From assembly GCA_024232965.1 (NCBI GenBank), contig JACKQF010000007.1, positions 1 to 64,000 on the forward strand: 64,000 bases of DNA, given 5' to 3'. A model generated the notes under the pieces. It searched no databases, was not told the DNA's origin, and was given only the letters and a program-made list of their open reading frames with translations. Positions 36,048 through 44,631 of this stretch are shown here, in pieces; the first letter of the stretch is position 1; each line of letters begins with the position of its first letter. The DNA is from Verrucomicrobiaceae bacterium. Its GTDB lineage: Bacteria > Verrucomicrobiota > Verrucomicrobiia > Verrucomicrobiales > Verrucomicrobiaceae. The position numbers were made by a program, and so were the translations under genes.

Positions 36048-37324
36048 CGGCCTCTCCAAATTCCCTTTCGCGCGAAAGTCTCTTTTGTGCCCTAGCAGGA
36101 TTTATCTCGGGGCATGCTTGGCTGCCCAGCGAGTGGCATCATCTCGGCTGGCTGGCTATCGCAGGTGGTTTGGCCGTGCGATCCACGGATTGGAGACGGG
36201 GCTTGTCTGAGCTGCTACGGCAACCAGGAGGTATGGCGGCAGCGGCGTTTTTGATTTGGATGACGGCGCGGTCTTTCTTGGGTGCGGCGTTTGGTGAAGT
36301 ATTTCCGATGGCGGAGGTGGTGCGCGGAGTCTTTGGTCTCGCCTTGCTGATTCTGCTCTGTCTTCTGCTTTGGGAAGTTGGAGATGACGTTGGATTGCTG
36401 AGGCGCATCGGTAGGACGAGCGGCTTGATTTGTGCAAGTGCGGCAATGGGATCGGTGGTGATCTACTACGTCGTGCTCGACGGGCACCTGCCTGGTGAGA
36501 GGTTGGCCAACGCCTTTGTACATGGCGGGCAGAATCCCGTCTGTGCTGGTTTGATCTTCGGCTTTCATGCGCTTTGGCTTTGCGTGCTTGTTGAGGACTC
36601 TGCAAATCGGCGGGAAGGAGTCTTGCTCTGGTCAGCGGTAATCGTCTTAACTTCTGCGGCCTTTCTAACTGGGAGTCGTGGACCGATGCTGGCGATGCTC
36701 GTCGCCCACCTTGTCCTACTTTTAGTGCGTGGTTGGCGCAGGGGTGGGGTGACGTTTGCAATATTCGCTGCCATCGCGACTAGCTACCTTTTGGCGGCAC
36801 CGCACTTCCCCTCTGCTGAGCTTGAGTCGCCCATGCAAACAGTGCTCGGCCGTGCGGACAATGGCCGTTTCCAAATCTACGAAGCTGGGTGGAAGGCCGT
36901 CTCAGAGCGCGATGCAATCGTCGTCGGGCTTGGTGAATGGGGCAGTCGCGCGATGTGGACGCCGCATCTGCCGCCAGATCCATCCGGGCTCATGCACCAC
37001 CTCCACAGCGTCATCGTTGCGACCGCAACCTCGGGTGGCCTGATCGGTCTCGGACTGGCTGCGCTGCTATTTTTCTTTGTCGCAAGAGCTGCTCTCCGTG
37101 TGTGCCACAGTGATCCCGCCCTTCTGGTGTTGTTCGCGTATGGAGCCATGGGTTTGAGCGTGGATGGTCAGACGCTGACCAGTTTGGCCAGTCTACCCAG
37201 ATTCGAAGGCCTCCTCTTTTGGGTGCCCGCGTTCTTGGCGCTGCGTGCAGATGAATCTTTGGTGGAGATAAGGGGATTCGAACCCCTGACCTTCTCATTG
37301 CGAACGAGACGCTCTACCAACTGA
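36044..37324 (+). CDS. O-antigen-ligase-like polytopic membrane protein
   Basis: 426 residues from the ATG overlapping the DUF3592 stop. About ten or eleven hydrophobic segments with a central loop (GRADNGRFQIYEAGWKAV and SGLMHHLHSVIVATATSGG) resemble Wzy/WaaL-type ligases that join sugar polymers to lipid carriers. The last roughly 22 codons (from LVEIRGFEPLTF) are the antisense of a tRNA-Ala gene, so the native C-terminus may have been lost or moved. That tail does not look like protein that has been selected. It ends the btaA-btaB-DUF3592 transcript. Confidence 0.75.
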   Translation: MTASPNSLSRESLFCALAGFISGHAWLPSEWHHLGWLAIAGGLAVRSTDWRRGLSELLRQPGGMAAAAFLIWMTARSFLGAAFGEVFPMAEVVRGVFGLALLILLCLLLWEVGDDVGLLRRIGRTSGLICASAAMGSVVIYYVVLDGHLPGERLANAFVHGGQNPVCAGLIFGFHALWLCVLVEDSANRREGVLLWSAVIVLTSAAFLTGSRGPMLAMLVAHLVLLLVRGWRRGGVTFAIFAAIATSYLLAAPHFPSAELESPMQTVLGRADNGRFQIYEAGWKAVSERDAIVVGLGEWGSRAMWTPHLPPDPSGLMHHLHSVIVATATSGGLIGLGLAALLFFFVARAALRVCHSDPALLVLFAYGAMGLSVDGQTLTSLASLPRFEGLLFWVPAFLALRADESLVEIRGFEPLTFSLRTRRSTN

Positions 37325-37335
37325 GCTATATCCCC
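37260..37335 (-). tRNA. tRNA-Ala (anticodon CGC)
   Basis: 76 bases with encoded CCA. Acceptor GGGGATA pairs with TATCTCC, including a G3-T70 pair, the identity mark of tRNA-Ala. D-arm GCTC/GAGC, anticodon stem TCTCG/TGAGA with loop TTCGCAA (anticodon CGC, codon GCG), T-arm AGGGG/CCCCT with loop TTCGAAT, discriminator A. The 3' end lies in the coding frame of the antisense ligase-like gene. tRNA genes are frequent integration sites, and the defence island begins on its 5' side. Confidence 0.97.
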
Positions 37336-37898
37336 GAAAGATCACTGGGCAAAAAATAATGGCTGCGCGGACGGTGTCCAGCCCCATTTTGGAGGGTAGG
37401 CTTTCAAGCCTGCCGATGGACTGGGGCTTTTCGTCAGTAACTTCAGTTCAGTCTTACCCCCCAACTTAACCGCTTGAGCTGGGGAGGGTACATTCCTGAC
37501 CACCAATCAACCCGATCTGTGCACCCCTAGCCCCCCATTTTCGGTGCCCAAACAGACGAAATGCAGGTTAAGAACCGAATTCTGAGCCAATTACGTCAGT
37601 CACGCCGACCATGGCGTCGGCAAAGCGTGATGAATGGGTGAGGGTTGCTCACCATCGTTGCAGAATTGCGCGAATTGCATGCGTCACCGCCCGCCAATCG
37701 TTTAATTTTCTGCAGGTCTCGGTCATTCTATCCATCGCGAATGAATCGCGAGCCCAGAAATGGCAACGATCGACCCATCGATTGAGTCGCCGTCCAGCGG
37801 CAGGATCATTGCCTGTCGCCGTTCCGGGTGGTTTCGGATTACACTAGGAGCAGAAAGAGCGATGGGAGGGGTTGGTGACAGTGCTAGGACTCGGTATT
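37336..37898. other. Non-coding stretch at the left edge of the defence island
   Basis: 563 bases with no convincing gene. It holds a 40-base copy of the dispersed repeat described below (37391-37430) and a short hairpin GCCGAC-CATGGC-GTCGGC near 37605. The sequence after that is unremarkable and AT-poor. No promoter is asserted. Confidence 0.6.
37391..37430. repeat. Partial copy of the 172-bp dispersed repeat
   Basis: 40 bases beginning GGAGGGTAGGCTTTC and ending GACTGGGGCTTT. The same segment begins both units of the tandem repeat at 51157-51500 (with few mismatches), 13.7 kb away. It thus marks both ends of the defence island. Confidence 0.8.
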
Positions 37899-38249
37899 CT
37901 AATCGACCCATTCGCCAGATTCATTCACGATCACTTTTTTGCCCTTGGTGACTCTCAGACTGCCCTCCTCACTCACAAAGTAGGTGACATCGTCTTTTTT
38001 GAACATGAATCCCAAGAACTTGCTTGGCGTTACCCCATCGGCGTCCGTCGTGTGCACGGTCTGTCCTTTAATTTTAATCGAGTCGCCGGATTTCTTGCTG
38101 ACCCCTACGTAAAAAATATTGTCGGAGGAGACGACGCCCTCGGGTTCGTTGTTGATGATGACGACCACGAAGGAGGGTGTGATGAGCGTCCGGGAATACC
38201 CACTCGTGGCGGAAAGAACGGCGAAGGCGAGTGCGAGGAGAAATTTCAT
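37899..38249 (-). CDS. Small exported protein of unknown function
   Basis: 116 residues with a signal peptide of about 19 residues (LLALAFAVLSATSGYSRT). The mature part is polar and beta-rich (IKIKGQTVHTTDADG, then GSLRVTKGKKVIVN). I recognise no family. It lies between the tRNA region and the unknown gene at 38329 and has no clear partner. Being exported, it is unlikely to be part of the DNA-modification system. Confidence 0.55.
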   Translation of the reverse strand: MKFLLALAFAVLSATSGYSRTLITPSFVVVIINNEPEGVVSSDNIFYVGVSKKSGDSIKIKGQTVHTTDADGVTPSKFLGFMFKKDDVTYFVSEEGSLRVTKGKKVIVNESGEWVD

Positions 38250-38328
38250 GGAATAGGATGGTCAGATGATGCCGTTCCGCAATCGTGATGTGCTGAATGA
38301 CGTGTTCGTGCAAACTCAATGCCTCTGG

Positions 38329-38988
38329 CTACAGTTCAGCATCAAACGGCAGATCGAAGTACTCGAACACGGCCTTGGTTCGGTCAAAAATTTGGCGCTC
38401 GCTCATGCCGGCCCGCTCGCACATCTCGTTCATGGGCACAAAGCCGCCGCTGATGAAGCGCACAACTTCCAGGGGATTGATGCTAACTTTGACCTGCGGC
38501 TGGTCTTTCACCTTCATTGCATCCAGTGAGTCCAGGCAGCACATGACCATCATCATCAGGTTTTCGGTTTCCAGATTGCAAAAATACAGCCAGTAAGGCC
38601 AGCGCTCCCACAACTGCCGGTAGAAGGTCCGGATTTCTGGAATGGCATACACCTCCCGGATGTCGTCGTCATAACCGCTGATGGTTAGTGCCAGGCTATC
38701 CATCATCCCCGCCAGTTCCCGGCCCACAGGCAGCCGATACCGACCAAAGCGCGACAGGAAATCCTTCATGTCTCCGGCCTCGACACGATCCCGGCTAAAC
38801 TGGTAGAAAATGAGGTCGTTCATGGGGCGGTATCGCAGCGGGAAGATGGAGCGGAGTGTGCGATCTTCAAACAAATCCGACAGCGCGGGCGCTCGTAGAT
38901 CTCCAGACCGGATCAGGAAGTCACGGCCTACGGAGCCGAAGGACCGAGACAGAGTGTCATAGACAGCCCGAAGGGAAGCGAAGCGCAT
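38329..38988 (-). CDS. Unknown protein; tail duplicated in a remnant upstream
   Basis: 219 residues if begun at the ATG giving MRFASLRAVYDTLSRSFGSV; the longer frame reads into GC-rich repeat-like DNA and a start farther in (MNDLIFYQFSRDRVEAGDM) is also possible. It is cytoplasmic by appearance, with a helical, Met- and Cys-bearing centre (ENLMMMVMCCLDSLDAM). I recognise no family. Its last 35 residues (MSERQIFDRTKAVFEYFDLP) recur with changes in a remnant just upstream, so the gene was once duplicated. It lies within the island next to the cysteine desulfurase and may be an accessory or unrelated passenger. Confidence 0.5.
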   Translation of the reverse strand: MRFASLRAVYDTLSRSFGSVGRDFLIRSGDLRAPALSDLFEDRTLRSIFPLRYRPMNDLIFYQFSRDRVEAGDMKDFLSRFGRYRLPVGRELAGMMDSLALTISGYDDDIREVYAIPEIRTFYRQLWERWPYWLYFCNLETENLMMMVMCCLDSLDAMKVKDQPQVKVSINPLEVVRFISGGFVPMNEMCERAGMSERQIFDRTKAVFEYFDLPFDAEL

Positions 38989-39136
38989 CAACACGCGGAA
39001 CACTCGGAAGTCCGGGCGCAGCCCCTTGGACTGTGGCAGCCCGCTGCCGCTTTGCGGCGGAAGCAGCCTGCTGCTGGCGGCGCGGAGCTCCGGGTGCCTC
39101 GGCGCGGGCGGCGGGGCCAGCCCGGCAGAGCCCGGA

Positions 39137-39248
39137 TCAGTCCGGCCGTTCCACGTCAAACGACAGATTGAAATACCCAAACACAGCCTTGGTCCGGTCG
39201 AAGAACTGGCGCTCGCTCATTCCGCCTGTTCGAACATCTCGTCCTGCT
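39137..39248 (-). pseudogene. Broken 3' fragment of a paralogue of the unknown gene at 38329
   Basis: Reads MSERQFFDRTKAVFGYFNL on the minus strand, close to the end of the intact gene, then ends at a TGA. Just before that Met the copy has GCGGAATG where the intact gene has GCCGGCATG, a one-base loss that breaks the frame. Nothing upstream matches, so only the tail remains. It lies directly before the cysteine desulfurase, on the other strand. Confidence 0.75.
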
Positions 39249-39302
39249 CGGAGCCGAGCCAAGTTGCCTTGCGCTCGGCGTTTGCCGACGCCATCTATCA
39301 AC

Positions 39303-40436
39303 GTGATTTACCTCGACCACAACGCCACTACTCCTGTCTTGCCTGAAGTCCGCGAGGCCATGCTGCCTCACCTCGGCGAGGAGTGGGGCAATCCTTCCAG
39401 CACCTACCGCTTTGGCTCGCACTTGAAGGCCAAGATTGAGGGAGCCCGTGAGCAGGTTGCGGCCCTCATTGGCTGCAAAATGCCGAGGGAAATCATCTTC
39501 ACTAGCGGCGGCACGGAGAGTAATAACACCGCCATCCACGCCGCTACCGTATCACAACCAGACAAGAAGCACATCATCACCTCCCAAGTCGAGCACTCAT
39601 CCGTGCTCACCTACTGCAGGTTCCTCGAGAAACATCATGGCTATCGCGTCACCTACCTGCCCGTGGATCGTGAGGGATTGCTTTCCATGGCCGATTTGGA
39701 GAACTCTCTCAGCGATGACACTGCGGTCGTGTCGCTCATGTGGGCTAACAACGAAACGGGAGTTTTCTTCCCAGTCGAGGAAATCGCCCAAATCTGTCGC
39801 AGCCGGGGTGTGCTATATCACTGCGATGCCGTGCAGGCCGTTGGCAAGTTGCCGGTCAAGGTTCGGAACCTTCCCGTCGACTACGTCTCAATCACCGGAC
39901 ATAAATTCGGAGCGCCGAAGGGCATCGGCGCGCTGTATGTGCAGATGAATGCCCCTTTTGTTCCCTTGGTGCATGGCGGTCATCAAGAGCACTCGCGACG
40001 CGGCGGCACGGAGAATGTTGCCGGCATCACCGCGCTCGGCGTGGCTGCTGCTGTCGCCATGAAGAAACTGGCTGACTACGATGCCAGCATTCGGCCGCTT
40101 CGCGATGCGTTGGAGGAAGGCATTCTCAGCTCGATCCCTGATGCCGAACGGAACGGTAATGCTAGGCAACGGCTCGCCAACACAGCGAATGTATTCCTGC
40201 CGGGCATCGACAGCGATGCGGTTCTTACCTTCCTCGACAGCCAGGATATTTGTGCGTCTTCGGGTTCAGCATGCATGGAGAGCGCCATTACGCCGTCCCA
40301 TGTGATCAAGGCAATGTCTGGTTCTCATGATCGATCATCGGAAAGTATTCGGTTTAGCCTTTCCTCCACCAACACCTTTGAAGAGGTAAAGACCGTTGTC
40401 ATGAAGATCAGTCAGCTTGGAGATCTAGTCAGCTAG
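39303..40436 (+). CDS. Cysteine desulfurase, SspA/DndA-like
   Basis: 377 residues from a GTG giving MIYLDHNATTPVLPEVREAM; the open frame extends upstream through the remnant but only from the GTG is it NifS-like. It is a PLP enzyme that strips sulfur from cysteine for transfer to other proteins. The PLP lysine is Lys201 in SITGHKFGAPKG; the persulfide cysteine is Cys324 in SSGSACMESAI. Next to a DndC-like gene it most likely supplies sulfur for DNA phosphorothioation. It converges with the operon and overlaps the GHKL gene end by 12 bases. A housekeeping IscS is the alternative. Confidence 0.85.
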   Translation: MIYLDHNATTPVLPEVREAMLPHLGEEWGNPSSTYRFGSHLKAKIEGAREQVAALIGCKMPREIIFTSGGTESNNTAIHAATVSQPDKKHIITSQVEHSSVLTYCRFLEKHHGYRVTYLPVDREGLLSMADLENSLSDDTAVVSLMWANNETGVFFPVEEIAQICRSRGVLYHCDAVQAVGKLPVKVRNLPVDYVSITGHKFGAPKGIGALYVQMNAPFVPLVHGGHQEHSRRGGTENVAGITALGVAAAVAMKKLADYDASIRPLRDALEEGILSSIPDAERNGNARQRLANTANVFLPGIDSDAVLTFLDSQDICASSGSACMESAITPSHVIKAMSGSHDRSSESIRFSLSSTNTFEEVKTVVMKISQLGDLVS

Positions 40437-42842
40437 AGAGGCCATGAGCTGTTCGGCTCCGAAGTTCAGAATGAACTCAGCATAGTGGCTGCTGAAGACA
40501 TCTTTGAGATAATCCTGGAGATCGACGTCTTTCTCCTCCTGCCGGATTTGGTATTTTCGGTTCTTGGTGATGCTGAAAAGGAAGATGGTGTGGAAATAGA
40601 CAGAGCTAATGTACTTCTTCTCCGCCAGTTCTTTGCTTTCCACGCTCAATGCTCCGAGCTTGCCGTAATGACTACGGAGCACTGTGCTGTCCATGTTGAT
40701 GTAAACACGCTCAAGATTGCCGTCGCCGGTCATCGCCGGATACATCACAACTGGGAAATCCATATCAATGCCCGCTTCACCGAGTTGCTCCCAAGTCTTG
40801 CAGTCCGATGAACCCTCGGGAGCAGCTTGGTAAACAAGGACGTAGTCAGGCAGCCCTGGCGGCTCTTCATCAGGCTCGTCCTTCTTGACCTCTTTAGGCT
40901 TGGCGCTTGGCTCAGCCACCTTGAGCCAGAAGCGGCATTCAAAATCCTCAGGTCCGCCAAGCTGGGCCTGAATCTCAATGGCATCCCCGACTTTCAGTTC
41001 TTCTGTCGCGTTGAAGCCGATCTTGATGGTGCCGTCCTTGGGGCTGGATTTGCGGATGTCGATCAGTTTGCTCGGATCACCCACCTCACCAGCGGCATTC
41101 CCACCCGTGGCCTCGTTCCGTTTGAACTGGAGGATCGAGACCTTGAGTTCTCCGGGGTCTTCGGAGCGGTCGAAGTAGTTGTTCTCCACATCGGTCGAGA
41201 ACTGCACCGTCTTCTCATCCTTCTCGGGAATGGAGATGAAGGTCTCACCTTTGCCGGTCTTGAGGTTGAAGAACGAGGGGTAGCGTTTGGCCTGGAATGG
41301 TTCCTTGGTTTTGACCGGCTTGGGAGTCTCCGTTTTTTTGTTTTCCTTCTTCGGTGGCTCGTGCTGCTCGATCTTGAAAGTTTGATTGAGCAACCGCATC
41401 AGGTCTTTGTTGAATGGCAGGTCTTTGGAGAATGCCTTGAGCAGATCCTTGGCATCCCCGCCTTCCACCGAAATCGAGTTCTGGCGGCGTTTATACACTT
41501 CTGCCAGCTCACTTTTCGCGAGGGCTGCCGCCACCCGCTTGCGAATCTCACCGGTGTGCTCGCCGGATTTCATGCGGTCGCGTGACGCCATGAAAAGCTC
41601 GCTGCGGAATTCGTAGCTCAGGTTGGTGCAGTCCACATGAATCATCAGGTGGTTCTTCAACAGCGGCATCTTCAGGGCTCGCGTGATGAATTCAGACGTA
41701 AAATGACCGTGAACCTGACCATTCAAGCTGAAGAGTACAGCCATGTCGTCGTGGAAGTACTCGCGCTGGATGTTGTCACGGGTTTCCTTGACCGTCATCT
41801 TGTCCACCTTGGCACGAAAGACATACCCGGTGATCTTCATTCTGCCGATGTGGTGATCCTCAACCTCGACGGATAGCTTCTCTTCCAGGTACTTGTTATC
41901 GTCCTTCTCAAGCCGACGCTTCAGACCGAAGCAGTCCATCTGAAGCACTTTGTTGTTCGGGTAGCGCTTCTCATTATCCACCAAGTAGATGGGCAGTGCA
42001 GGCTCGAAGAGATACTGGTCGATGGCTCGGCGCGGCTCCTGTGGCAAGGCTCCACGGGTGCCCGAAGGCAGCTGATAATCATAGAGCTTGATGATCGTGC
42101 CCGTTTTGAACTTCCGGTTAGCAAGTCCCACATCGAGTTCGGTGATGGGAAAGCTGGGAATCTTGCCGTCGATCTTCAGATACTCATACCAAGTGTTCTT
42201 TTTGGTCTTAGACTCCTGTTCGGTCAGAGGATGTTTTCTCACCAGTGTAAATCCAAAATCTCCAGTACCATCAAAGCGCTTGGAGCCGATTAACTGGTAT
42301 CGAAGGTTTCCACAAAACACCAAAGCACCGGTGCCGCCCATATTATACTTACCCTGAACGAAGGGGATTTCGTTCTTGTTGCCCCGAAGAATGGACAAGA
42401 AGGTTTGTTCAAAATCTGCAGGGTGTTGCCCTTCACCATCATCATAAACCAAGAGACAAGGATGAATCTTGGAGCCACTCGCAACAATCTGAATAGCCTC
42501 CGCCTGCGCTTTCCTCACACCACTCAAGTGCCAGCTTTTTGCTGACGACCCGAAGAACACTTCGATAGCTGCGCTCATTGAATTGGGAGCTTGCGCTGAG
42601 CGGGGATCGATACCGTTCTCATAACACAAGCGCATGAGACGTGCGTCGATGGAGTTAGTTACCTTCTCGATCAAAGCAGCAATCGGGGACGCTTGTTGGT
42701 TCTCTATGACTCCGTAATTATTCTCATTACCCCCAAGTGCGACCCATTCGGCTCCAGATTCGATTAATTTGCGCACCCTTTTATCCACCTCCGATTCGTC
42801 ATCGCAGCCGATAAGAGAAAGAAAAAGAGCTTGTGAACTCAT
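40425..42842 (-). CDS. GHKL (Hsp90-like) ATPase of the phosphorothioation island
   Basis: 805 residues. The N-terminal GHKL ATP-binding fold is clear: IEKVTNSIDARLMR (N box, Asn63), LVYDDGEGQHP (G1 box, residues 134-138) and YNMGGTGALVFCG (G2 box). A transducer-like domain follows to about residue 450 (with HVDCTNLSYEFRSELFMASR), then a Lys/Pro/Glu-rich linker at about 490-530 and an unrecognised C-terminal part. It is the last gene of the operon, overlapping the DGQHR gene by four bases. GHKL ATPases often work as clamps or chaperones in DNA defence. I know of no Ssp or Dnd component of this type. Confidence 0.75.
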   Translation of the reverse strand: MSSQALFLSLIGCDDESEVDKRVRKLIESGAEWVALGGNENNYGVIENQQASPIAALIEKVTNSIDARLMRLCYENGIDPRSAQAPNSMSAAIEVFFGSSAKSWHLSGVRKAQAEAIQIVASGSKIHPCLLVYDDGEGQHPADFEQTFLSILRGNKNEIPFVQGKYNMGGTGALVFCGNLRYQLIGSKRFDGTGDFGFTLVRKHPLTEQESKTKKNTWYEYLKIDGKIPSFPITELDVGLANRKFKTGTIIKLYDYQLPSGTRGALPQEPRRAIDQYLFEPALPIYLVDNEKRYPNNKVLQMDCFGLKRRLEKDDNKYLEEKLSVEVEDHHIGRMKITGYVFRAKVDKMTVKETRDNIQREYFHDDMAVLFSLNGQVHGHFTSEFITRALKMPLLKNHLMIHVDCTNLSYEFRSELFMASRDRMKSGEHTGEIRKRVAAALAKSELAEVYKRRQNSISVEGGDAKDLLKAFSKDLPFNKDLMRLLNQTFKIEQHEPPKKENKKTETPKPVKTKEPFQAKRYPSFFNLKTGKGETFISIPEKDEKTVQFSTDVENNYFDRSEDPGELKVSILQFKRNEATGGNAAGEVGDPSKLIDIRKSSPKDGTIKIGFNATEELKVGDAIEIQAQLGGPEDFECRFWLKVAEPSAKPKEVKKDEPDEEPPGLPDYVLVYQAAPEGSSDCKTWEQLGEAGIDMDFPVVMYPAMTGDGNLERVYINMDSTVLRSHYGKLGALSVESKELAEKKYISSVYFHTIFLFSITKNRKYQIRQEEKDVDLQDYLKDVFSSHYAEFILNFGAEQLMASLAD

Positions 42843-44131
42843 TGCTGGAAAAGATTCTTGTAGTTATTGGACAATCCACCTCCGTCAGAGGCCAAGGCCT
42901 TAGAAATGACAGTTTTGCAGTTCTTTTTGTCACCGCTTGAAACTGCGTCCTCTAGCCCTGAGCACAACAGAACCAATGTGGAATAGGCTTCTACTGCGCC
43001 TTTGCCCGAACTTGCTTTCATCGTCCCAGAATCGCCGTCAAAGATCACATTCCTCCAGGGAAAGCCGTTAATCTCCCCCAGGTTACTTTGCGCAATTCTT
43101 CTTATGACAAGCTCCAGCTTAACTCCGGCCGAAAGAGCCCTGCTTACAGCGCTCATATAAGCGAGGAATCCAATTGGACGGAATAATAAATGACCGCCGT
43201 TGGTGCTCCGGTAAGGCAGAGCGCTACCTTCATCTCCGGCATTCTTCTTGTAATTCATCAACTCTGGAAACGAAGAAAACATTAAATCGATAACCCGCGT
43301 TGATTCTTCCAAAAATCTTGAAAGGTCCTTCTCGGATGGTCGACTTGCTAGAAACTCTCGAAGCGAGTTCTTATCAAGTTTCATATTGGCGGCCACAAGC
43401 GACAACAGTCCTTCATAGAGCGTGACCGCAGTTGTCAGCGCTTCATTATCTCCCGATGGCATGTTTTTCCCCTTGGGGGTTGCGATTACATTTCTTTTGC
43501 TCAGCACCGGATGGTCACGCAACAGGGAGCGGACAGTGATTGCCACAGGGTCATCTTCATCAAGGGCGATGATCTCGAGCTTACTAACAGGCTTTGCATA
43601 TCTATTGAGTGTCGCAAATAAGCGCCGCGACCGTTGTAGGCCTTTTTGGTCGTTGCGGTGTGCTACAAAAATAACTGACAGTTGCTCGGATCCCAAAGAT
43701 TTCTTTTTCCCCAGGGCGTGTTTGATACCTTCTACGCGATGCTGTCCGTCTAGTGCAAAAATTTTTTCTGCGCCTGTCAGATAAAGTGCGCCTAGTGACT
43801 CAGAGACCACTCGGGGTATTGAATTGCCATCTTGGGCATATCCTCCAGTCGCTTCCAGTTGATACCACTGTGGATCCCCTTCGTAGATACCGACGATAAT
43901 AGAGTTAAACAGGTGTTGAGGTTGTCTCAGTATGTAGTTGGAAATGTCTTCCAGCCGATTCGACAGCGACCTTTGAATCATGTCGCACAGGGTATGGCTT
44001 TTGTGGATCTCTTGCGCAGGGCGTATTCTTTCTGCGACATCCGCAAGGCTCATCAAGGTGCTGTAGTATGTCCAGTCGCCCATATTGCCGCGCAAGCAGG
44101 GTAAGCATACCGATTTGGTGTTTGAGATCAT
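42839..44131 (-). CDS. DGQHR-domain (DndB-like) protein
   Basis: 430 residues. The motif ALDGQHRVEGIK is at 127-138, followed by RSRRLFATLNRYAKPVSKLE. This is the DGQHR/ParB-like fold of DndB, which binds DNA and represses the dnd genes in known systems; similar folds act as sensors of DNA modification. A Cys-x2-Cys near the start (CLPCLRG) is unusual. It is sandwiched between the GIY-YIG gene and the GHKL gene with four-base overlaps on both sides. The region is AT-richer than the neighbouring operon genes, a sign of separate origin. Confidence 0.8.
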   Translation of the reverse strand: MISNTKSVCLPCLRGNMGDWTYYSTLMSLADVAERIRPAQEIHKSHTLCDMIQRSLSNRLEDISNYILRQPQHLFNSIIVGIYEGDPQWYQLEATGGYAQDGNSIPRVVSESLGALYLTGAEKIFALDGQHRVEGIKHALGKKKSLGSEQLSVIFVAHRNDQKGLQRSRRLFATLNRYAKPVSKLEIIALDEDDPVAITVRSLLRDHPVLSKRNVIATPKGKNMPSGDNEALTTAVTLYEGLLSLVAANMKLDKNSLREFLASRPSEKDLSRFLEESTRVIDLMFSSFPELMNYKKNAGDEGSALPYRSTNGGHLLFRPIGFLAYMSAVSRALSAGVKLELVIRRIAQSNLGEINGFPWRNVIFDGDSGTMKASSGKGAVEAYSTLVLLCSGLEDAVSSGDKKNCKTVISKALASDGGGLSNNYKNLFQQ

Positions 44132-44616
44132 GTGCTATAAATGCTTTTTGCAAGCTTATTAAAAGTGCCAGGAAACTTGCGATTAAACGGAGGAAGAAAT
44201 GCCGAAAGTAACTTGTTCTCCAATGCGACTGCATCCGCAGCATCCGTTTCTACATAGAAAAGCTGGAGATGCTCTTTCCATAGATGCATCATTTCGCCAA
44301 TATGCGGTCTTACGTCATATTCAGACTGGTGAAAATACGATGAACAGCGCTTGCGAAGAGTTTGCCCCTCTGTTTCTCCAACATAGCTCACAATTCCCGC
44401 GCACTCCAAGCTAGCGATCCCGGGTTGAATAATGAACACATAAACCCCAGTGGACTCTGGCAGTGTTTTAGCAGACTGACTGTTGGCTTTGATGGCTTTC
44501 CAGTTTAATTGCTTTGCGTAAGTGAAAGCTTTCCACTGTTCTGGCCACAACATGACCCTTCTGCAATAACTCAGCGCTTTGTTTTTTTCGGTGTGGAAAA
44601 GGTCGAAGCGAGACAT
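44128..44616 (-). CDS. GIY-YIG nuclease-like protein
   Basis: 162 residues. Motifs: GVYVFI at 57-62 and SYVGETEGQTLRKRCSSYF, giving the GIY (GVY) and YIG (YVG) strands; arginines at about 88-90; the catalytic glutamate Glu133 in AVALENKLLSAFLPPFN and Asn145. The key residues of the family are present, so it may cut DNA. It starts 15 bases after the sspD-like stop and overlaps the DGQHR gene by four bases. No GIY-YIG protein belongs to the described Ssp or Dnd sets that I know. It is a good candidate for the restriction enzyme of the system. Confidence 0.78.
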   Translation of the reverse strand: MSRFDLFHTEKNKALSYCRRVMLWPEQWKAFTYAKQLNWKAIKANSQSAKTLPESTGVYVFIIQPGIASLECAGIVSYVGETEGQTLRKRCSSYFHQSEYDVRPHIGEMMHLWKEHLQLFYVETDAADAVALENKLLSAFLPPFNRKFPGTFNKLAKSIYST

Positions 44617-44631
44617 GATGCAAGAAAAAAA

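Noticed and set aside
37336..37898. Small structured RNA next to tRNA-Ala
   Set aside because: Only one weak hairpin is seen and no match to SRP, 6S or tmRNA consensus could be made.
38989..39136. N-terminal extension of the unknown gene at 38329
   Set aside because: The open frame continues, but the residues are Pro/Gly/Ser/Arg-rich and repeat-like, and the DNA is a GC-rich hairpin region next to a remnant.
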